Source: Leucogyrophana mollusca (Eukaryota; Basidiomycota; Agaricomycetes; Boletales). From it: a stretch of 64,000 nucleotides of DNA. Below, piece by piece: positions 62,295 to 64,000 of this stretch. The notes under the pieces were generated by a model. The model was given only the letters and a program-made list of their open reading frames with translations. It had not been told where the DNA came from and ran no database searches. Location: assembly GCA_021014945.1 (NCBI GenBank), contig MU266370.1:62001-126000 (forward strand), read 5' to 3'. The position numbers and the translations under genes are program-made. The stretch's first letter is position 1. Each line of letters starts with the position of its first letter.

Positions 62295-64000
62295 ATGCCG
62301 TCTCCCCGTCTTCCTGTTCTCTCCATTGCGCACCCGCTCATTCTCCTCCCGACCGCCCGACTAACGATTCCGATTAGTCGCACCCTCGCCGACGCTGTCC
62401 TCGCTCTCCTCGACGACTCTGACGCAGCGCAGCCGGTTCTTGCCGCCGTGCCCATCCCAGCGCCGGAAGACCCCGAGTTCCATCATCCGGTCACATCCGG
62501 CACCGCCGCTCGCGTCGTGCGCCTTGTCCGGCCACGCGCCGGCCAGCCATACCTTCTCTCCCTCCACGGCCTCACCCGCATACGCCTCGTCGACCCAGTG
62601 CACCCCTCCACAGCTCCAACCCCGGATGCACTCCCGGACCATGCCATCCAGTACAGCAATGGCGAGGGTGGGACACCCCGCCCACAGACCGTCGAGGCCT
62701 TCAAGGATGCCGCACTCCGTATGCTCGACCGCCTTGCGACGGACTCGGTCCAGCCGCAGAGAAAGGATGATTGGATGAAAGTTGCCGCTATGGTCGAAGA
62801 CATCTCTGACGAGCGAGCCGCGTGGATGGCAGACGTTCTCGTAGCAGCCGTCAGTGGTCACTACCCAGATAAACTTGGTATGTATGTTACTGAATAACAC
62901 CCCTGTCAGTCTAATGCGACGTTCCCCAGCCTTCCTCGCAGCCACAGATGTCGAAGACCGCCTTCATCGCGCAACCGAGCTCTTTATCAAACAAACTTCC
63001 ATTTCAGAAGTATCAAAGAAAATAGCCTCCGCCGTCGACGAGTCTCTCTCACGCCAACAAAAGGAGTACTTCCTCCGACAGCAGCTCGCTGCCATACAGC
63101 GCGAGCTCCACAGCCTCCACAACCCGCCCTCCTCCAATAATCCAAATCCCAATAATGCCAATCTGGGCTTTGGCACGGGCGGAGGCAGCGAGCTTGATGA
63201 AGACGAGCAGGCGGACGCGGACGACTTGGCGGACTTACGAAAGCGTATCGAAGCGATGGAAGCTGGAAGCGAGGAAAGAAAGGTCGGCGTAAGGGAGTGG
63301 AGAAGACTGAAGCGGATCCCGCAGGGAAGCGTAGAGAATGGTGTCATTAGAACTTATGTGAGTCCCGGGTCTTTCGAAGGTCTGGATGGGGTGGGGTGTA
63401 TGCTGACCATACTCATGTCTGCCAGCTCGAATGGCTTACGAGTGTACCTTGGCCTTCTACTTCCGCTACGACGGGGACCGGATTGGATGTCCTCAAGGAC
63501 CCTAGCTTCTTGGGCAAGGCTCGGTGAGCATTCCATTCCTCTGTGGCTTCCACTCCGCGCCCCTTCGTCGGTAACTGGGGTCAGGGGACGTTTATCCGCA
63601 TACTTGGCTCTGAAGCGCATTCTTAGTCCCTGTTTTCTTTCACACTCTTCCCTCATACTTACACATACTCACGGCCAATCCCTCTTGACAGTGCTCAGCT
63701 CGATGCAGATCACTATGGCCTCGATCAGATCAAGCGCCGTTTGATCGAATACCTCGCAGTGGTCAGGCTACGCGCAATGGCTGATGCCTCATCCCCAGCC
63801 TCAGCCTCAGCCTCGACATCGTTGCCGACGCCGCCGCAGACTCCAACACAAGGGCGGATAGAAGGCAGTGATAAGTCACGCAAGGAAGACAAGGCTCTCG
63901 TACACGCGCCGCCTGCACCGACGCTGGCGCCCAAGAAGAGTTCGAAGGGCGTAAAGGGGCCTATCCTGCTGTACGTCCGTTTCTCTGCTGGGATTCAATG
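62295..64000 (+). CDS. Lon protease, peroxisomal type (partial, cut by window end)
   Basis: Exons 62295-62877, 62930-63357, 63426-63523 and 63692-63970 are visible; the last donor (GTACGT at 63971) opens an intron running off the window. About 462 residues are present. The N-terminal substrate-binding domain starts SPRLPVLSIAHPLILLP without a mitochondrial presequence, which suits peroxisomal Lon (LONP2/Pim-like Pln). The helical region has SRQQKEYFLRQQLAAIQREL, and YLEWLTSVPW and DHYGLDQIKRRLIEYLAV lead into the AAA+ domain. A Ser/Thr/Pro-rich insert of about 60 residues separates these from GPILL, just before the expected Walker A. The ATPase core and Ser-Lys protease domain lie outside the window. 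Role: degradation of damaged or unneeded matrix proteins. Confidence 0.88.

Overview
This 64 kb window is nuclear DNA of a filamentous basidiomycete, almost certainly an Agaricomycete. Most genes are split by many introns of about 45-75 nt with GT..AG ends, several exons are only 5-15 nt long, and the recognisable proteins (Ish1/Msc1, Munc13/Ync13, GRP170/Lhs1, Hri1, MFSD1-type MFS, VHS proteins, TKL-type kinases) are fungal. There are no operons, plasmid, phage or CRISPR features. Gene models were built by hand from splice sites, conserved protein frames and paralogue comparison. Nearly all close to an exact multiple of three, but none has transcript support.

Layout. 0-9.5 kb: malate dehydrogenase, a 1180-residue coiled-coil protein with a PP1-docking-like motif, an intron-containing tRNA-Ile(AAT), and an Ish1/Msc1 stress protein with an LEA-like repeat tail. 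9.8-16.8 kb: a head-to-tail duplication of a unit of about 3.2-3.8 kb carrying three related small membrane-protein genes (A, B, C). The first unit has lost the 5' part of C through a deletion of about 480 bp. 17-21.3 kb: two tandem paralogues of a secreted protein family of unknown function, each with a GC-AG intron at the same site. 21.3-25.3 kb: gene-poor. 25.3-38.1 kb: an MFS transporter, a DUF7598-like membrane protein, the Munc13-type protein Ync13 and the ER chaperone Lhs1/GRP170, whose short divergent promoter holds unfolded-protein-response-like and telobox-like sequences. 38.3-46.6 kb: a small membrane protein, a TKL-like kinase with two GAT-like modules (minus strand), and a decayed aldo-keto reductase fragment. 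46.6-52.7 kb: two Hri1 paralogues around a secreted cysteine-rich gene with internal duplication, then GAPDH. 54.4-58.9 kb: a second, inverted kinase paralogue whose N-terminus carries two VHS domains around a GAT-like module. 59.1-64 kb: a protein with a mid-chain Zn(II)2Cys6-spaced cysteine cluster and the 5' part of a peroxisomal-type Lon protease, cut by the window end.

Housekeeping functions (MDH, GAPDH, ER folding, secretion, Lon) are interspersed with lineage-specific, recently duplicated genes. The most unusual item is the pair of receptor-less TKL-like kinases joined to VHS/GAT-type endosomal sorting modules, which seem to have evolved by internal tandem duplication followed by different module losses. 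The duplicated three-gene membrane-protein unit is the clearest recent rearrangement.
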